Origin: Rhodoferax sp. U2-2l | GTDB taxonomy: Bacteria; Pseudomonadota; Gammaproteobacteria; Burkholderiales; Burkholderiaceae_C | Reading direction: 5' to 3' | NCBI RefSeq assembly: GCF_020594515.1 | Contig: NZ_JAJCTH010000001.1 | Location: 248,001-312,000 of the forward strand | Length of the DNA: 64,000 bases | Shown here: positions 18,726 to 31,989 of the stretch, one piece after another | Position numbering within the stretch: the first letter of the stretch is position 1 | Layout: each line of letters starts with the position of its first letter | The notes under the pieces: generated by a model | Seen by the model: only the letters and a program-made list of their open reading frames with translations | What the model was told of the DNA's origin: nothing | Databases searched by the model: none | Position numbers and translations under genes: made by a program

Positions 18726-18930
18726 CAAAATTCTCGCGAGAGCCGCGTTCAGGGAGGAAAACGCGGGGGCTGCTGTCAAGCCCGACGCCAATCTACCAAA
18801 TTCTCAAAAACAATGATTTTCAAGGTGTCTTTGGACGGTGGTTGAGGTCGATCCTTGTCGGAGAACCCGACCACTGGCTGACAGCCAGGGAGGTCGCGCC
18901 CCCGCTTTCTGGGCGGGTTGTAGCGTGAGT
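18700..18930 (-). ncRNA. Candidate structured small RNA
   Basis: The minus strand here could encode an RNA of about 230-280 nt made of consecutive GC hairpins and ending at the intrinsic terminator at 18700-18725. I compared it by eye with 6S, tmRNA, RNase P and 4.5S hallmark sequences and recognised none. The 5' end is uncertain; no strong promoter was found, although a TTGACA lies on this strand near 19022-19027. This is an inference from structure and terminator direction only. Confidence 0.3.
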
Positions 18931-19076
18931 CCCTGACAGATATGGGCATTTAACTTCTCAATGGCCAACTGCGAGAATGCAGGGTTTTCGTGCGCAGTGT
19001 GTGTGCAACACACCGCACGTGTTGTCAAATCAAGTGAGTTTTTGTGTCAAGAAGTGAATTAAATCAACAAGGTTCA

Positions 19077-20072
19077 ATGCACCGGGTGTGCGTTGCCCCT
19101 ATGCTCGATTGGACTGACCGCCACTGTCGGTATTTCCACCGCGTGCTGACCCGCCATGCCTTGCTGTACACCGAGATGGTGACCACCGGTGCGTTGATTC
19201 ATGGCGACGTGGCGCGCCATCTGCGTTTCAACGCGCAAGAGCAACCCGTCGCCCTGCAGCTCGGTGGCAGCGAACCGGCTGACCTGGCGCACTGTGCCCG
19301 GCTGGGTGCCCAGTGGGGCTACTCGGAGATCAACCTCAACTGCGGTTGCCCGAGTGAGCGGGTGCAGCGTGGTGCGTTCGGCGCCTGCCTGATGGCTGAG
19401 CCGCAACTGGTGGCCGACGGTGTCAAGGCGATGGTCGACGTGGTGGACGTGCCGGTCACGGTGAAACACCGCATTGGCATTGACCAGGTGGAAAGCTACG
19501 ACTTTGTACGTGATTTTGTCGGCACGGTCAGCCAGGCGGGTTGCCAGACCTTCATCGTGCACGCCCGCAACGCCTGGCTCAAAGGCCTGAGCCCCAAGGA
19601 CAACCGCGAGATTCCGCCGCTGCGTTACGAGTGGGCTTACCGCCTCAAGCGTGATTTTCCGCATCAGGTGATTGTGCTCAATGGCGGCGTCACCACCACC
19701 GAGCAGGTGCAGGCGCACTTGACGCAGCTCGACGGGGTCATGCTCGGCCGTGAGGCGTACCACAACCCGTGGTGGCTGAGCGAATGGGACGCCGCGTTTT
19801 ATGCTGACCAGCTACCACCTGTGGCGCCCATGGATTCACCCGCGCAGGCAGCACCCGCGCCGCTCACCCGGGAAGGGGTCGAGCAGCAGATGGTTGGCTA
19901 TATGCAGCGTGAACAGGCGCAGCACGGCACACCTTGGCCCACGATTGCCCGGCACATGCTGGGTTTGCGTCATGGTTTGCCCGGTGCACGCCACTGGCGG
20001 CGTGTCTGGAGCGATCACAGCCTTAAAACCTTGCCGCCGGATCAGGTGATGGCACTGGCGCATCGCACCTGA
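19077..20072 (+). CDS. dusA: tRNA-dihydrouridine synthase A
   Basis: A 331-residue flavoenzyme that reduces uridine 20/20a in the D-loop of tRNA. It begins MHRVCVAPMLDWTDRHCRY, typical of DusA, and has INLNCGCPS with the active-site cysteine, VKHRIGID and HARNAWLKGLSPK. The ATG at 19077 has AAGG at good spacing; a GTG 11 codons upstream is possible but adds non-conserved residues. Length is normal. Confidence 0.93.
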   Translation: MHRVCVAPMLDWTDRHCRYFHRVLTRHALLYTEMVTTGALIHGDVARHLRFNAQEQPVALQLGGSEPADLAHCARLGAQWGYSEINLNCGCPSERVQRGAFGACLMAEPQLVADGVKAMVDVVDVPVTVKHRIGIDQVESYDFVRDFVGTVSQAGCQTFIVHARNAWLKGLSPKDNREIPPLRYEWAYRLKRDFPHQVIVLNGGVTTTEQVQAHLTQLDGVMLGREAYHNPWWLSEWDAAFYADQLPPVAPMDSPAQAAPAPLTREGVEQQMVGYMQREQAQHGTPWPTIARHMLGLRHGLPGARHWRRVWSDHSLKTLPPDQVMALAHRT

Positions 20073-20182
20073 GTCAACAGGTCAATGGGCTTGCAACCCT
20101 TGATCGATGAGGTCGGACCCTGATGGATGTGACCGTCAACAGGCGCCTGAACATCCGCACAGGCCGGTAGGTGTGGCACAAC

Positions 20183-20210
20183 GTTGCAAGCCAGATGGGC
20201 AAGTTATCAT
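20183..20210 (+). promoter_or_regulatory. Candidate smc promoter
   Basis: GTTGCA (20183-20188) and TATCAT (20205-20210) are separated by 16 bases and lie about 80 bases before the smc start. The match is moderate and only suggestive. Confidence 0.3.
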
Positions 20211-20291
20211 GACGCACCTCAGGAAAGCAGCCTGTTCCACGCTGCTTTTCTGACTCTCGCCCCCAGATTTCAGCCCAAAACAACCCCACCC

Positions 20292-23200
20292 GTGCGTCTC
20301 AACTCCATCAAGCTGTCCGGCTTCAAGTCCTTTGCCGAGCCCACCAACTTTTTGTTGCCCGGGCAACTGGTGGGCGTGGTGGGGCCCAATGGTTGCGGCA
20401 AGTCCAACATCATGGACGCGGTGCGCTGGGTGTTGGGGGAGTCCAAAGCGTCCGAATTGCGTGGCGAGTCCATGCAGGACGTGATTTTCAACGGCACCAC
20501 CACCCGCAAGCCCGCCAGCCGCGCCAGCGTGGAGCTGGTGTTTGACAATGACGACCACCGCGCCGGCGGCCAGTGGAGCCAGTTTGCCGAGATCGCCGTC
20601 AAACGGGTGCTCACCCGCGACGGCACCAGCAGCTACTACATCAACAACCAGGCGGTGCGCCGCCGTGACGTGCAGGACGTGTTTCTGGGCACCGGACTGG
20701 GCCCACGGGCCTACGCCATCATCGGCCAGGGCACCATCAGCCGCATCATCGAGAGCCGCCCCGAAGAACTGCGCCTGTTCCTCGAAGAGGCCGCTGGTGT
20801 CAGCAAATACAAGGAACGCCGCCGCGAAACCGAAAACCGCCTAAGTGACACGCGCGAGAACCTGACCCGTGTCGAAGACATCCTGCGCGAGCTCAACGCC
20901 AACCTGGACAAGCTGGAAAAGCAGGCCGAAGTCGCGCAAAAGTACAACACCCTGTCAAGCGCGGCCACCCTCAAGCAGCACCAGCTCTGGTTTTTGAAGC
21001 GCACCGAATCCGAGGCTGACCAGACCCGCATCAAACTGGAGTCGCTCGAAGCGGTGAACGCGCTGGAGTCCCGCCTGGCCGACCTGCGCCATGTCGAGGC
21101 CGAGCTGGAAACCGTGCGCCAGGCGCACTACGCGGCGGGCGACCAAGTCAATCAGGCGCAAGGCAAGTTGTACGAAGCCAGCACCGAAGTCGGCCGCCTG
21201 GAAGCCGAAATCCGCTACGTGGTGGAAGGCCGCCAGCGGGTCGAGCAGCGCCTGCGCACCCTGCAAGAGCAGGCCACCCAGTGGGCCACCAGCAGCCAGG
21301 ATGCGCACACCGAGCTGGAGAATTTGTCCGAGCTGGAACTGCTGGGCGAAGAAAAAAACGAGCTGTTGGCCGCCCAGGTGGAAGACCAGGCGCAGCAACT
21401 CCCCGAGCTGGAAGAGGCCTTGCGGCAGGCGCAGCGTGCCGCCAACGAGCAGCGCGCCAGCGTCGCGCAGGTGCAGCAGCAGATTGGCGTGCTGGCCGCC
21501 GAGCAGCGCAGCATTGAGGAACAGGCGCGCCAGCAGGAGACCCGCCGCGCCCGCCTGCAGCAAGACCGCCAGACCCTGGCTGTGCCCGACGAATCACGCC
21601 TGGCCAGCCAGCAAGCTCAACTGGAGCAAGCGCAAGAAGCGGCTGAGCTGGCCCAGGCGCGCCTGGTCGAACTGCAGGACGCTGTGCCCGAACTGGACGA
21701 CAAGCGCCGCACCCAGCAGCAGCAAGTCAACGCCGAATCCGCTCGGCTGGCCGATTTGTCGGCCCGTCTGGACGCGCTGAAAGCCCTCCAGGAACGGCTC
21801 AAGGCCGACGGCAAGTTGCAACCCTGGCTGCAAAAACACGGCCTGGACCATTTGCAGGGGCTGTGGACCCGCCTGCACATTGAGCAAGGTTGGGAAAACG
21901 CGCTGGAAGCCGCCCTGCGCGAGCGCCTGGGCTCGCTCGAAGTCAGCCGCCTGGAGATGGTGCGCGCCTTTGCGCAAGATGTGCCGCCCGCCAAGTTGGC
22001 GTTTTACCACCCGCCCGAAGCCGCTGCCGCCAGCAGCCATGCCACGCTGCCGCGCCTGGCCGACTTGCTGCGCCTGCACGACGCAGGCCAGCAAGCGGTG
22101 CTGGACGACTGGTTGCAAGGCTGTTACAGCGCGGCCAGCCTGGAAGACGCGCTGGCTAGCCGCAGCCAGTTACAACCGGGTGAACTGCTGTTTGTCAAAG
22201 CCGGCCATGTGGTGGGCCGCCACAGCGTCAGCTTTTACGCGCCTGACTCCGAGCAGGCGGGCCTGCTGGCGCGCGCGCAAGAGATTGAAAACCTCGACAA
22301 ACAGCGGCGCGCCCAGGTGCTGATTGCCGACGAATCGCGCGCGGCGCTGGTGCGCGCTGAGGCGGCTTATGCCGATCTGTCGCAGCGTTTGGTGTCGCTG
22401 CGCCGCGAAGCCACTGAGGCCCAAGCCAGCTTTCATGCCCTGCAGGTGGAGACGCTGCGCCTGACGCAGGCGGCAGAGCAGTCGCGCCAGCGCAGCGCCC
22501 AGATCACTGACGATCTGGCTGAAGTGGACGCCCAGCTGGAAGACCTGCAAGAGCGCCGTGTGATGGCCGAGGCCCGCTTTGAAGAGTTGGATCTGCAACT
22601 GGCCGACACGCAAAACCGCCACGCCGAGCTGGACGACCGCGTGATCAACGCCGAGCGCCAATTGGCTGCCTGCCGCGAGCAGCAACGCGGCCTGGAGCGC
22701 CAGATGCAGGAAGCCAGCTTTGCGTTGCGCAGCCTGGGCGCCCGCCGCGCCGAGTTGTCGCGCGCGATAGAAACGGCAGCGCAACAGTCAGATTCCGTGA
22801 GGGCTGAAGCCCAGAGAGCCCAGGATGAATTGCTGCGCCTGAACGACGCCGCAGCGCAAGGCGGCTTGCAACAGGCGCTGGCGGTCAAGTTGGATTGCGA
22901 AAAGCACCTGGGCGCCCAGCGCAGCCAGTACGACGACCTGACCGCCAAATTGCGCGCCAGCGACGAGCGCCGCCTGCAGCTTGAGCGCGCGCTGGACCCC
23001 TTGCGCGCCCGCATCACCGAATTCCAGCTCAAGGAGCAGGCCGCCCGCCTGGGCTCCGAGCAATACACCCAGCTGCTGGCCGACGCGCAGGCAGACCTGG
23101 AGCGGGTGGCGGCCTCCATCACGGACGGCTCGGTCAAGCTGACCGGCCTGCAAGCCGAGATTGACCGGCTCAACCGCGAGATCACCGCCCTGGGCGCCGT

Positions 23201-23813
23201 CAACCTGGCCGCGCTGGACGAACTGACGGCCGCACGCGAACGCAAGCAGTTTCTGGACGCCCAGAGCGCGGACCTGAATGAAGCCATGCGCACGCTGGAA
23301 GACGCCATCAAGAAGATCGACGGTGAAACCCGCGAGCTGCTCTCGGGCACCTTCAACACCGTCAACGCGCACTTTGGCAAGATGTTTCCCGAACTGTTTG
23401 GCGGCGGCAACGCGCGCCTGGTGATCACAGGCGATGAAATTCTGGACTCCGGCGTGCAGGTCATCGCCCAGCCGCCGGGCAAAAAAAACCAAAGCATTGC
23501 GCTGCTGTCAGGCGGCGAAAAGGCGCTGACCGCGATTGCGCTGGTGTTTGCCATCTTCCAGCTCAACCCGGCGCCGTTTTGCCTGCTCGACGAGGTGGAT
23601 GCGCCGCTGGACGACGCCAACACCGAGCGTTATGCCAAGCTGGTGAAAAGCATGAGCCGCGAGACGCAGTTTCTGTTCATCAGCCACAACAAGATCGCCA
23701 TGGAAATGGCGCAACAACTCATCGGCGTCACCATGCAAGAGCAGGGCGTTTCGCGCATCGTGGCGGTCGACATGGACATGGCCCTGAACCTGTCCGACCA
23801 AGGGGAAATGTGA
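20292..23813 (+). CDS. smc: Chromosome segregation ATPase SMC
   Basis: A 1173-residue SMC protein that, as a dimer with kleisin ScpA/ScpB, compacts and segregates the chromosome. The N-terminal head has Walker A GPNGCGKSN; two long coiled-coil arms flank a hinge at about 500-640; the C-terminal head has the signature LLSGGEKALTAIA and Walker B FCLLDEVDAPLDD. The GTG at 20292 gives VRLNSIKLSGFKSF, the usual SMC beginning; an upstream extension has no similarity. The stop overlaps the zipA start by one base, so the two are probably co-translated. Confidence 0.96.
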   Translation: MRLNSIKLSGFKSFAEPTNFLLPGQLVGVVGPNGCGKSNIMDAVRWVLGESKASELRGESMQDVIFNGTTTRKPASRASVELVFDNDDHRAGGQWSQFAEIAVKRVLTRDGTSSYYINNQAVRRRDVQDVFLGTGLGPRAYAIIGQGTISRIIESRPEELRLFLEEAAGVSKYKERRRETENRLSDTRENLTRVEDILRELNANLDKLEKQAEVAQKYNTLSSAATLKQHQLWFLKRTESEADQTRIKLESLEAVNALESRLADLRHVEAELETVRQAHYAAGDQVNQAQGKLYEASTEVGRLEAEIRYVVEGRQRVEQRLRTLQEQATQWATSSQDAHTELENLSELELLGEEKNELLAAQVEDQAQQLPELEEALRQAQRAANEQRASVAQVQQQIGVLAAEQRSIEEQARQQETRRARLQQDRQTLAVPDESRLASQQAQLEQAQEAAELAQARLVELQDAVPELDDKRRTQQQQVNAESARLADLSARLDALKALQERLKADGKLQPWLQKHGLDHLQGLWTRLHIEQGWENALEAALRERLGSLEVSRLEMVRAFAQDVPPAKLAFYHPPEAAAASSHATLPRLADLLRLHDAGQQAVLDDWLQGCYSAASLEDALASRSQLQPGELLFVKAGHVVGRHSVSFYAPDSEQAGLLARAQEIENLDKQRRAQVLIADESRAALVRAEAAYADLSQRLVSLRREATEAQASFHALQVETLRLTQAAEQSRQRSAQITDDLAEVDAQLEDLQERRVMAEARFEELDLQLADTQNRHAELDDRVINAERQLAACREQQRGLERQMQEASFALRSLGARRAELSRAIETAAQQSDSVRAEAQRAQDELLRLNDAAAQGGLQQALAVKLDCEKHLGAQRSQYDDLTAKLRASDERRLQLERALDPLRARITEFQLKEQAARLGSEQYTQLLADAQADLERVAASITDGSVKLTGLQAEIDRLNREITALGAVNLAALDELTAARERKQFLDAQSADLNEAMRTLEDAIKKIDGETRELLSGTFNTVNAHFGKMFPELFGGGNARLVITGDEILDSGVQVIAQPPGKKNQSIALLSGGEKALTAIALVFAIFQLNPAPFCLLDEVDAPLDDANTERYAKLVKSMSRETQFLFISHNKIAMEMAQQLIGVTMQEQGVSRIVAVDMDMALNLSDQGEM

Positions 23814-24850
23814 TGAGCCCGTTACAACTCGGTCTGGCCGCGGCTGGCGCTCTGCTGCTGCTGGTCATGCTGGCCTATTACCTGTGGCTGGCGCGCAAAA
23901 ACAAGCCGCGCCAGCCGCAAGCGCTGCCCGACAGCGCCGTGGAGCCGTTTGACCGCGAGCCCACGCTGGATGACGAAGCCTTGCGTGGTGGTCTGGATGA
24001 CCCCGGTTTTGTCATTCCCGCGCCAGAGAAAAAGCCGGGGCTGGATGCCTTGATTGACGTCATCGCCCCGATCGCGCTGGACGCGCCGGTCTCGGGTGAC
24101 GCGGTACTGGCCGCGCTGCCACCCACCCGCCGGGTGGGCAGCAAACCGTTTGCCGTGGAGGGCTTGAACGCCGCCACCCAGCGCTGGGAAGCGCCACAGG
24201 CAGGCCAACGCTACAGCCAGCTGCAAGCCGGGCTGCAACTGGCCAACCGCGCGGGGGCACTCAATGACATCGAATTTTCAGAATTTGTCATGAAAGCGCA
24301 GGGGTTTTGCGACGTGATCAACGGCACGCCCGACTTTCCCGACATGCGCCGTGAAGTGTCACGCGCCCGCGAGCTGGACCAGTTTGCCAGCGACCACGAC
24401 GCGCAGATCGCCTTTGTGCTGCGCGCCCGCCGCTCCGCCTGGAGCCCCAGCTACGTGCAGCAAATGGCGGCGCGGCTGGGTTTTGTGCCGGGTTCGATGG
24501 CCGGACGCATGGTCTTGCCGGGTGCCAGCGGCAACGTGCCGCTGATCAGCCTGAGTTTTGACGCCCAGGCGGCGCTGGCCGAAGATGTATCACAGTCGGC
24601 CCTGCGCGAACTCCATTTGTCACTGGATGTGCCGCAGGTGGACCGCACCGAGCGCCCGTTTGCCCGCATGTGTGAGGCGGCCCTGACGCTGGCGAGGGAG
24701 ATGGACGGCATCGTCACCGATGACGCAGGCGTGCTGCTGCCGTCCGAAGCCATGGACGTGATTGCCGCCGACCTGGAGCACCTGTACAACACGCTGGACC
24801 AGCGCGAGCTGTCTGCGGGCTCGGTGCTGGCACGGCGGCTGTTTTCCTGA
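23813..24850 (+). CDS. zipA: Cell division protein ZipA
   Basis: A 345-residue protein with an N-terminal membrane helix (about 5-26), a proline-rich variable linker and a C-terminal FtsZ-binding domain (about 190-330, including GSMAGRMVLPG and the VPQVDR..PFARMCEAA region). ZipA anchors FtsZ to the membrane. It overlaps smc by one base and lies 12 bases before ligA; smc-zipA-ligA is the conserved order in Burkholderiales. Sequence conservation in the linker is low, as usual. Confidence 0.88.
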   Translation: MSPLQLGLAAAGALLLLVMLAYYLWLARKNKPRQPQALPDSAVEPFDREPTLDDEALRGGLDDPGFVIPAPEKKPGLDALIDVIAPIALDAPVSGDAVLAALPPTRRVGSKPFAVEGLNAATQRWEAPQAGQRYSQLQAGLQLANRAGALNDIEFSEFVMKAQGFCDVINGTPDFPDMRREVSRARELDQFASDHDAQIAFVLRARRSAWSPSYVQQMAARLGFVPGSMAGRMVLPGASGNVPLISLSFDAQAALAEDVSQSALRELHLSLDVPQVDRTERPFARMCEAALTLAREMDGIVTDDAGVLLPSEAMDVIAADLEHLYNTLDQRELSAGSVLARRLFS

Positions 24851-27905
<3,055 letters not shown>

Positions 27906-27935
27906 CCCTCTGATGGCTGGAAGGTTTGTCTTAGT

Positions 27936-27963
27936 TTGACAGCCTGGTTTTTTCGCCTAGATT
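27936..27963 (+). promoter_or_regulatory. Candidate promoter for toxin-antitoxin pair
   Basis: TTGACA (27936-27941) and TAGATT (27958-27963), spaced by 16 bases, lie in the 150-base gap before the antitoxin gene. A CATAAT at 28033-28038 is another possible -10. These are suggestive only. Confidence 0.35.
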
Positions 27964-28055
27964 GGACGTGCGCAAGTAGCTCAAGTCAGCCTGCCAATAG
28001 GAAACCCAAGCCTGTGTCAAAATCTGGCTAGCCATAATTTTCCCGGAGTCAGACC

Positions 28056-28310
28056 ATGAAAGCTGTTGCTGTGTTTGAAGCCAAAAACCGCTTCTCTGAA
28101 ATGATTGCCGCCGCAGAGCAGGGTGAAGACATCACCATCACCCGGCACGGTTTGCCTGTGGCCAGGCTGGTATCGATCCGTTCACCTGCACAAGCGCAAC
28201 CCAAGCAAGCTCAGCGGGTGGCCAGCGCCATGTTGACCCTGCGTCAACTGGGGGCCAACAGTACGTTGGGCAGTTCGCTGGCGCAAGCGATTCAGGGTGG
28301 GCGCGACTGA
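28056..28310 (+). CDS. Phd/YefM-type antitoxin
   Basis: An 84-residue protein beginning MKAVAVFEAKNRFSEMIAAA, with the DITITRHGLPVARLV segment characteristic of Phd/YefM antitoxins. Such proteins bind the operator and neutralise a toxin through their C-terminal tail. The last base overlaps the start of the following PIN toxin, a typical coupled arrangement. CCGGAG upstream is a reasonable ribosome binding site. Confidence 0.88.
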   Translation: MKAVAVFEAKNRFSEMIAAAEQGEDITITRHGLPVARLVSIRSPAQAQPKQAQRVASAMLTLRQLGANSTLGSSLAQAIQGGRD

Positions 28311-28726
28311 TGCCTTTCGTGCTGGACAACTCGGTGGTCACCGGCTGGTACCTGGGTGACCAGGCCAGTGCCAATACCGATGCTATTGCCTTCAAGCTGC
28401 AGGACGACAAGGCGCTGGTGCCACCCCTGTGGCAGATGGAGTTGGCCAACGTGCTGAAAACCGCCTGCACAAAAGGCAAGCTACCCATCACGCAAGCGCG
28501 CCAGATTCTGGATGTGCTGGCGCAACTGCCGATCGAGGTAGACACCGGCCCGGCGCCAGGCCAGCGGCAACTGTTCGAGCTGGCTATGCGTTATGGCTTG
28601 AGCAGTTATGACGCCGCTTATCTGGAATTGGCTATGCGCCATGGCCTGCCCATCGCCACACGTGACGAACAACTCAAACAGGCTGCCCGTGCTGCGGGTG
28701 TGGACATCGTCGCTGCATCAACGTGA
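28310..28726 (+). CDS. VapC-type PIN-domain toxin
   Basis: A 138-residue PIN-domain ribonuclease. [15 protein letters not shown] holds the first acidic residue (Asp6), [12 protein letters not shown] the conserved Glu (about 44), and [25 protein letters not shown] the later acidic residues. PIN toxins cut tRNA or rRNA when free of antitoxin. The gene directly follows the antitoxin. All catalytic acids appear intact. It is a likely addiction module beside the atypical ligA segment. Confidence 0.9.
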   Translation: MPFVLDNSVVTGWYLGDQASANTDAIAFKLQDDKALVPPLWQMELANVLKTACTKGKLPITQARQILDVLAQLPIEVDTGPAPGQRQLFELAMRYGLSSYDAAYLELAMRHGLPIATRDEQLKQAARAAGVDIVAAST

Positions 28727-28745
28727 ATTTTTCAGGGGGAACACC

Positions 28746-29348
28746 ATGACCGTTCGAACCATCCTCAAAATGGGCGACCCGCGCCTGCTGCGTGTGGCGC
28801 AGCCCGTGACCCAGTTCGACACCGACGACCTCCATCTGCTGATCACCGATTTGCTCGACACCATGCACGCGGCTGACGGCGCCGGGCTGGCGGCGCCGCA
28901 GATCGGGGTGGATTGGCAGGTGGTGATCTTTGGTTCGGGCCAATCCAACCCGCGTTACCCGCTGGCGCCGGTGGTGCCCCGCACCGTGTTGATCAACCCC
29001 ACCATCACACCGTTGCCACCCATGATGTCGGGTGTGCCAAACGACGATGTGGGTGCTGGCGCGGTCACGCTGTCCGTGGCCACGCCGCAGATGGTGGAAG
29101 ACTGGGAAGGCTGCCTGTCGGTGCCCGGCCTGCGTGGCAAGGTGCCGCGGTTTGCGCGCATTCGTTACACCGGGTTCGATCAATACGGTGACCCGATTGA
29201 CCGGGTGGTGGACGGTTTTCACGCCCGGGTGGTGCAGCATGAATGTGACCACCTGATCGGCAAGCTGTACCCGATGCGGGTGGCGGATTTCAGCCAGTTT
29301 GGCTTCAACTCGGTGCTGTTTCCAGGGCTGGATGCAGCCGACGACTGA
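28746..29348 (+). CDS. def: Peptide deformylase
   Basis: A 200-residue metalloenzyme removing the formyl group from nascent proteins. All three motifs are present: [15 protein letters not shown] and HECDH. A loop of about 20 extra residues lies between the first and second motifs, so it is a little longer than the usual 165-180. The ATG at 28746 follows AGGGGG. It is 19 bases after the toxin gene and converges on glnD. It may be a second copy relative to a def-fmt locus elsewhere; that cannot be seen here. Confidence 0.94.
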   Translation: MTVRTILKMGDPRLLRVAQPVTQFDTDDLHLLITDLLDTMHAADGAGLAAPQIGVDWQVVIFGSGQSNPRYPLAPVVPRTVLINPTITPLPPMMSGVPNDDVGAGAVTLSVATPQMVEDWEGCLSVPGLRGKVPRFARIRYTGFDQYGDPIDRVVDGFHARVVQHECDHLIGKLYPMRVADFSQFGFNSVLFPGLDAADD

Positions 29349-29357
29349 TGCACGGCG

Positions 29358-31958
29358 TCAGGCCAGTGCGTTAAGCAGCTCGGTCTCGATCTCAATTTGA
29401 TCCCGGTTGTGCTGCAGCGCCGCGCCCTGGATCAAAAAGGTGTCTTCCACCCGCTCGCCCAAGGTGTTGATCTTGGCCAGGTTCAGGTCGACTTTGTGGC
29501 GCGCCAGCACCAGGGCCACGCTGTAGAGCAGCCCGGCGCGGTCGCTGGCGGAGATGTTGAGTAGCCAGCGCTGCGCTTTTTCGTCGGGTCGCAGGCTCAC
29601 ACGTGGCGTGATCGGGAAGCTCTTCACCCGGCGGGACACCCTGCCGCGGGCAGGCGCGGGCAGCGGTGCTGCGGTGGCAATCACATGCGCCAGTTCTGAC
29701 TCGATCATGTTGACCAGCTCGCGGTAGTGGTCTGGCTCGTAGGTGGCCACCACCTGAAAGGTGTCCAGGGCGTAGCCGTTTTGGGTGGTGTGGATGCGCG
29801 CATCCAGAATCGAGAAGCTGCGCCGGTCAAAAAAACCGCAGATGCGGGCAAACAGGTCGGCCTGGTCGGGCGTGTACACCAGAACCTGCAGACCTTCACC
29901 CACCGGCGAGGGGCGGGCCCGCACAATCGGCTGCTGGCGGCCCAGGTGGCGCGACAGCATGCGGGCGTGCCAGGCAATTTCCACCGCATCGTGGCGCATG
30001 AAGTAGCCCACATCCAGCGTGGCCCACAGCGCTTTGTGCGACTCAAACGGCTGCGACAGCAGGGCCAGCTCGATCAGCGCGTCGCGCTGGCGCTCTTGCA
30101 CTTCGGCATGCACGTCGGGCGCGTGGCCACCCAGCGCGCGCGAGGTGGCGCGGTACAGGTCTTCGAGCAGCTTGCCTTTCCAGGCATTCCAGACCTTGGG
30201 GCTGGTGCCACGGATGTCGGCCACAGTGAACAGGTAAAGCGCGGTCAGCGCCCGCTCGCTGCCCACATGTTTGGCAAAGCTGGCAATCACATCGTGGTCG
30301 CCCAGGTCGGACTTTTGCGCGATGCGGCTCATGGTGAGGTGCTCACGCACCAAAAATTCGATCAGATCGGCATCTTCTTTGGCAATGTCGTGCAGGCTGC
30401 AAAAGCGCCGCACCTCCATCGCGCCCAGGACCGAGTGGTCACCGCCACGGCCTTTGGCAATGTCGTGAAACAGGGCCGCCACATGCAAAATCCAGGGCTT
30501 GTCCCAGCCGCTGGCCAGTTGCGAGCAAAACGGGTACTCGTGGGCGTGTTCAGCTATGAAAAAGCGCCGCACATTGCGCAGCACCATCAGGATGTGCTGG
30601 TCCACCGTGTACACATGGAACAGGTCGTGCTGCATCTGCCCGACGATGCGGCGAAACGCCCACAAGTAGCGCCCCAGCACCGACGTCTGGTTCATCAGCC
30701 GCATGGCGTGGGTGAGCCCACCCTGGAACATCATGATCTGGCGGAAGGTGGCGCGGTTCACTGGGTCGTGCCTGAAACCGCTGTCCATCAGGTCCCGGGC
30801 GTTGTAGAGCGCGCGTAGCGTGCGTGCTGACAACCCTTTCAGTCCGTAATAGGTCTGGTAGACCAGAAAGGTCTGCAGAATAGCGTGTGGCTTGCGGCGG
30901 TACAGGTCGTCACTGACCACCTCGATCATGCCGGCCTTGTCCAGAAAATCTTCGTTCAGCGGGCGCAGCGGGCGGGTGGTGTGGCTGAGCGGGCTCAGGC
31001 GCTCTTCGATGTTGAGCAACAAAATCTGGTTTAGCTGCGTCACCGCCTTGGCGGCCCAGTAGTAGTGGCGCATCAGCTTTTCGCTGGGGCGGACAAACCC
31101 GCGCTGGTCCGTGCGGGTGTCTGGCGGCTGGTAGCCAAAGGACAGGGCCACACTGTTTTGCAGGTCAAACACCAGCCGGTCTTCGCGCCGCTCTGACAGC
31201 AAGTGCAGCCGGGCGCGGATCAGGCGCAGCAGGGCCTCGTTGCGCTTGAGTTGTTTCACCTCAAACGGTGTCGCCAGGCCGGCCTTGGCCAGCGCGCTCC
31301 AGCTGCTGCCAAAACCAGCCGCCTTGGCCACCCACAAAATGGTCTGCAGGTCGCGCAGGCCACCGGGTGATTCCTTGCAGTTGGGCTCCAGCGAATAGGG
31401 CGTGTCCTCAAATTTGGTGTGGCGCTGCTCCATCTCCAGGGTTTTCGCCACAAAAAAGGCATGCGCGTCCATGGCGCTAAAAAATGCCTTCTGAAAGCAG
31501 TCAAACAGCGGCTTGCTGCCGGTGATCAGGCGCGCTTCGAGCAGGGCGGTTTGCACGGTCACGTCTTTGGCAGCCTCGGCTATGCAGTCGTCCACCGAGC
31601 GTACGCTGGAGCCAATTTCCAGCCCGGCGTCCCAGCAGCTGCCGATAAAACCTTCAATGCGCGCTTTCAGGTCGGCGTCAAGATCGGGCGACTGGTCGTT
31701 GGGCAGCAGCAGCAGCACGTCCACATCAGAGTGGGGAAACAATTCACAGCGGCCAAAACCGCCCACCGCCAGCAGCGCAAAGTCGTCGGTGAAACCGGCG
31801 TTTTGCCACAGCTGGACCAGCGCCTTGTCGGCCAATTGGGCCAGGCTCAGCAGTGCGGCATTCACGCCACGGGTTGAAGCGCCGCTGCTGGCCAGGTTGG
31901 CCAGCAGGGCGGCCTTGTCGTTGCGGTATTGGCTGCGCAGGGAATGGCTGAGGGTCAT
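29358..31958 (-). CDS. glnD: PII uridylyltransferase/uridylyl-removing enzyme
   Basis: An 866-residue bifunctional sensor of glutamine that adds or removes UMP on PII proteins. The nucleotidyltransferase motif [18 protein letters not shown] lies near residue 65; the HD hydrolase region has [14 protein letters not shown] near 475; two ACT domains occupy the C-terminus ([14 protein letters not shown] and [14 protein letters not shown]). The start is placed at [14 protein letters not shown]; a longer reading of 74 residues runs into map. It follows map by 31 bases. Confidence 0.95.
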   Translation of the reverse strand: MTLSHSLRSQYRNDKAALLANLASSGASTRGVNAALLSLAQLADKALVQLWQNAGFTDDFALLAVGGFGRCELFPHSDVDVLLLLPNDQSPDLDADLKARIEGFIGSCWDAGLEIGSSVRSVDDCIAEAAKDVTVQTALLEARLITGSKPLFDCFQKAFFSAMDAHAFFVAKTLEMEQRHTKFEDTPYSLEPNCKESPGGLRDLQTILWVAKAAGFGSSWSALAKAGLATPFEVKQLKRNEALLRLIRARLHLLSERREDRLVFDLQNSVALSFGYQPPDTRTDQRGFVRPSEKLMRHYYWAAKAVTQLNQILLLNIEERLSPLSHTTRPLRPLNEDFLDKAGMIEVVSDDLYRRKPHAILQTFLVYQTYYGLKGLSARTLRALYNARDLMDSGFRHDPVNRATFRQIMMFQGGLTHAMRLMNQTSVLGRYLWAFRRIVGQMQHDLFHVYTVDQHILMVLRNVRRFFIAEHAHEYPFCSQLASGWDKPWILHVAALFHDIAKGRGGDHSVLGAMEVRRFCSLHDIAKEDADLIEFLVREHLTMSRIAQKSDLGDHDVIASFAKHVGSERALTALYLFTVADIRGTSPKVWNAWKGKLLEDLYRATSRALGGHAPDVHAEVQERQRDALIELALLSQPFESHKALWATLDVGYFMRHDAVEIAWHARMLSRHLGRQQPIVRARPSPVGEGLQVLVYTPDQADLFARICGFFDRRSFSILDARIHTTQNGYALDTFQVVATYEPDHYRELVNMIESELAHVIATAAPLPAPARGRVSRRVKSFPITPRVSLRPDEKAQRWLLNISASDRAGLLYSVALVLARHKVDLNLAKINTLGERVEDTFLIQGAALQHNRDQIEIETELLNALA

Positions 31959-31989
31959 GTGGCAGGCCTGTGGTGTGATGAAAAACTGC

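Larger units (their letters stand above)
18671..19076. other. Structured gene-free gap, possible leftward RNA
   Basis: This 406-base stretch has no convincing coding sequence. It contains several hairpins: CTGGCTG-A-CAGCCAG (18874-18888), CCCGC/GCGGG (about 18901-18916), GGTCG..CGACC and CGCGTT/AACGCG, and a strong minus-strand terminator at 18700-18725. See the ncRNA candidate and terminator entries. Confidence 0.6.

Noticed and set aside
18804-19028. A 74-residue open frame on the minus strand in the structured gap
   Set aside because: It lacks a ribosome binding site and a family resemblance, and overlaps the strong hairpins.
18700-19076. 6S RNA, tmRNA, RNase P or 4.5S RNA
   Set aside because: None of the hallmark conserved sequences of these RNAs was recognised on either strand.
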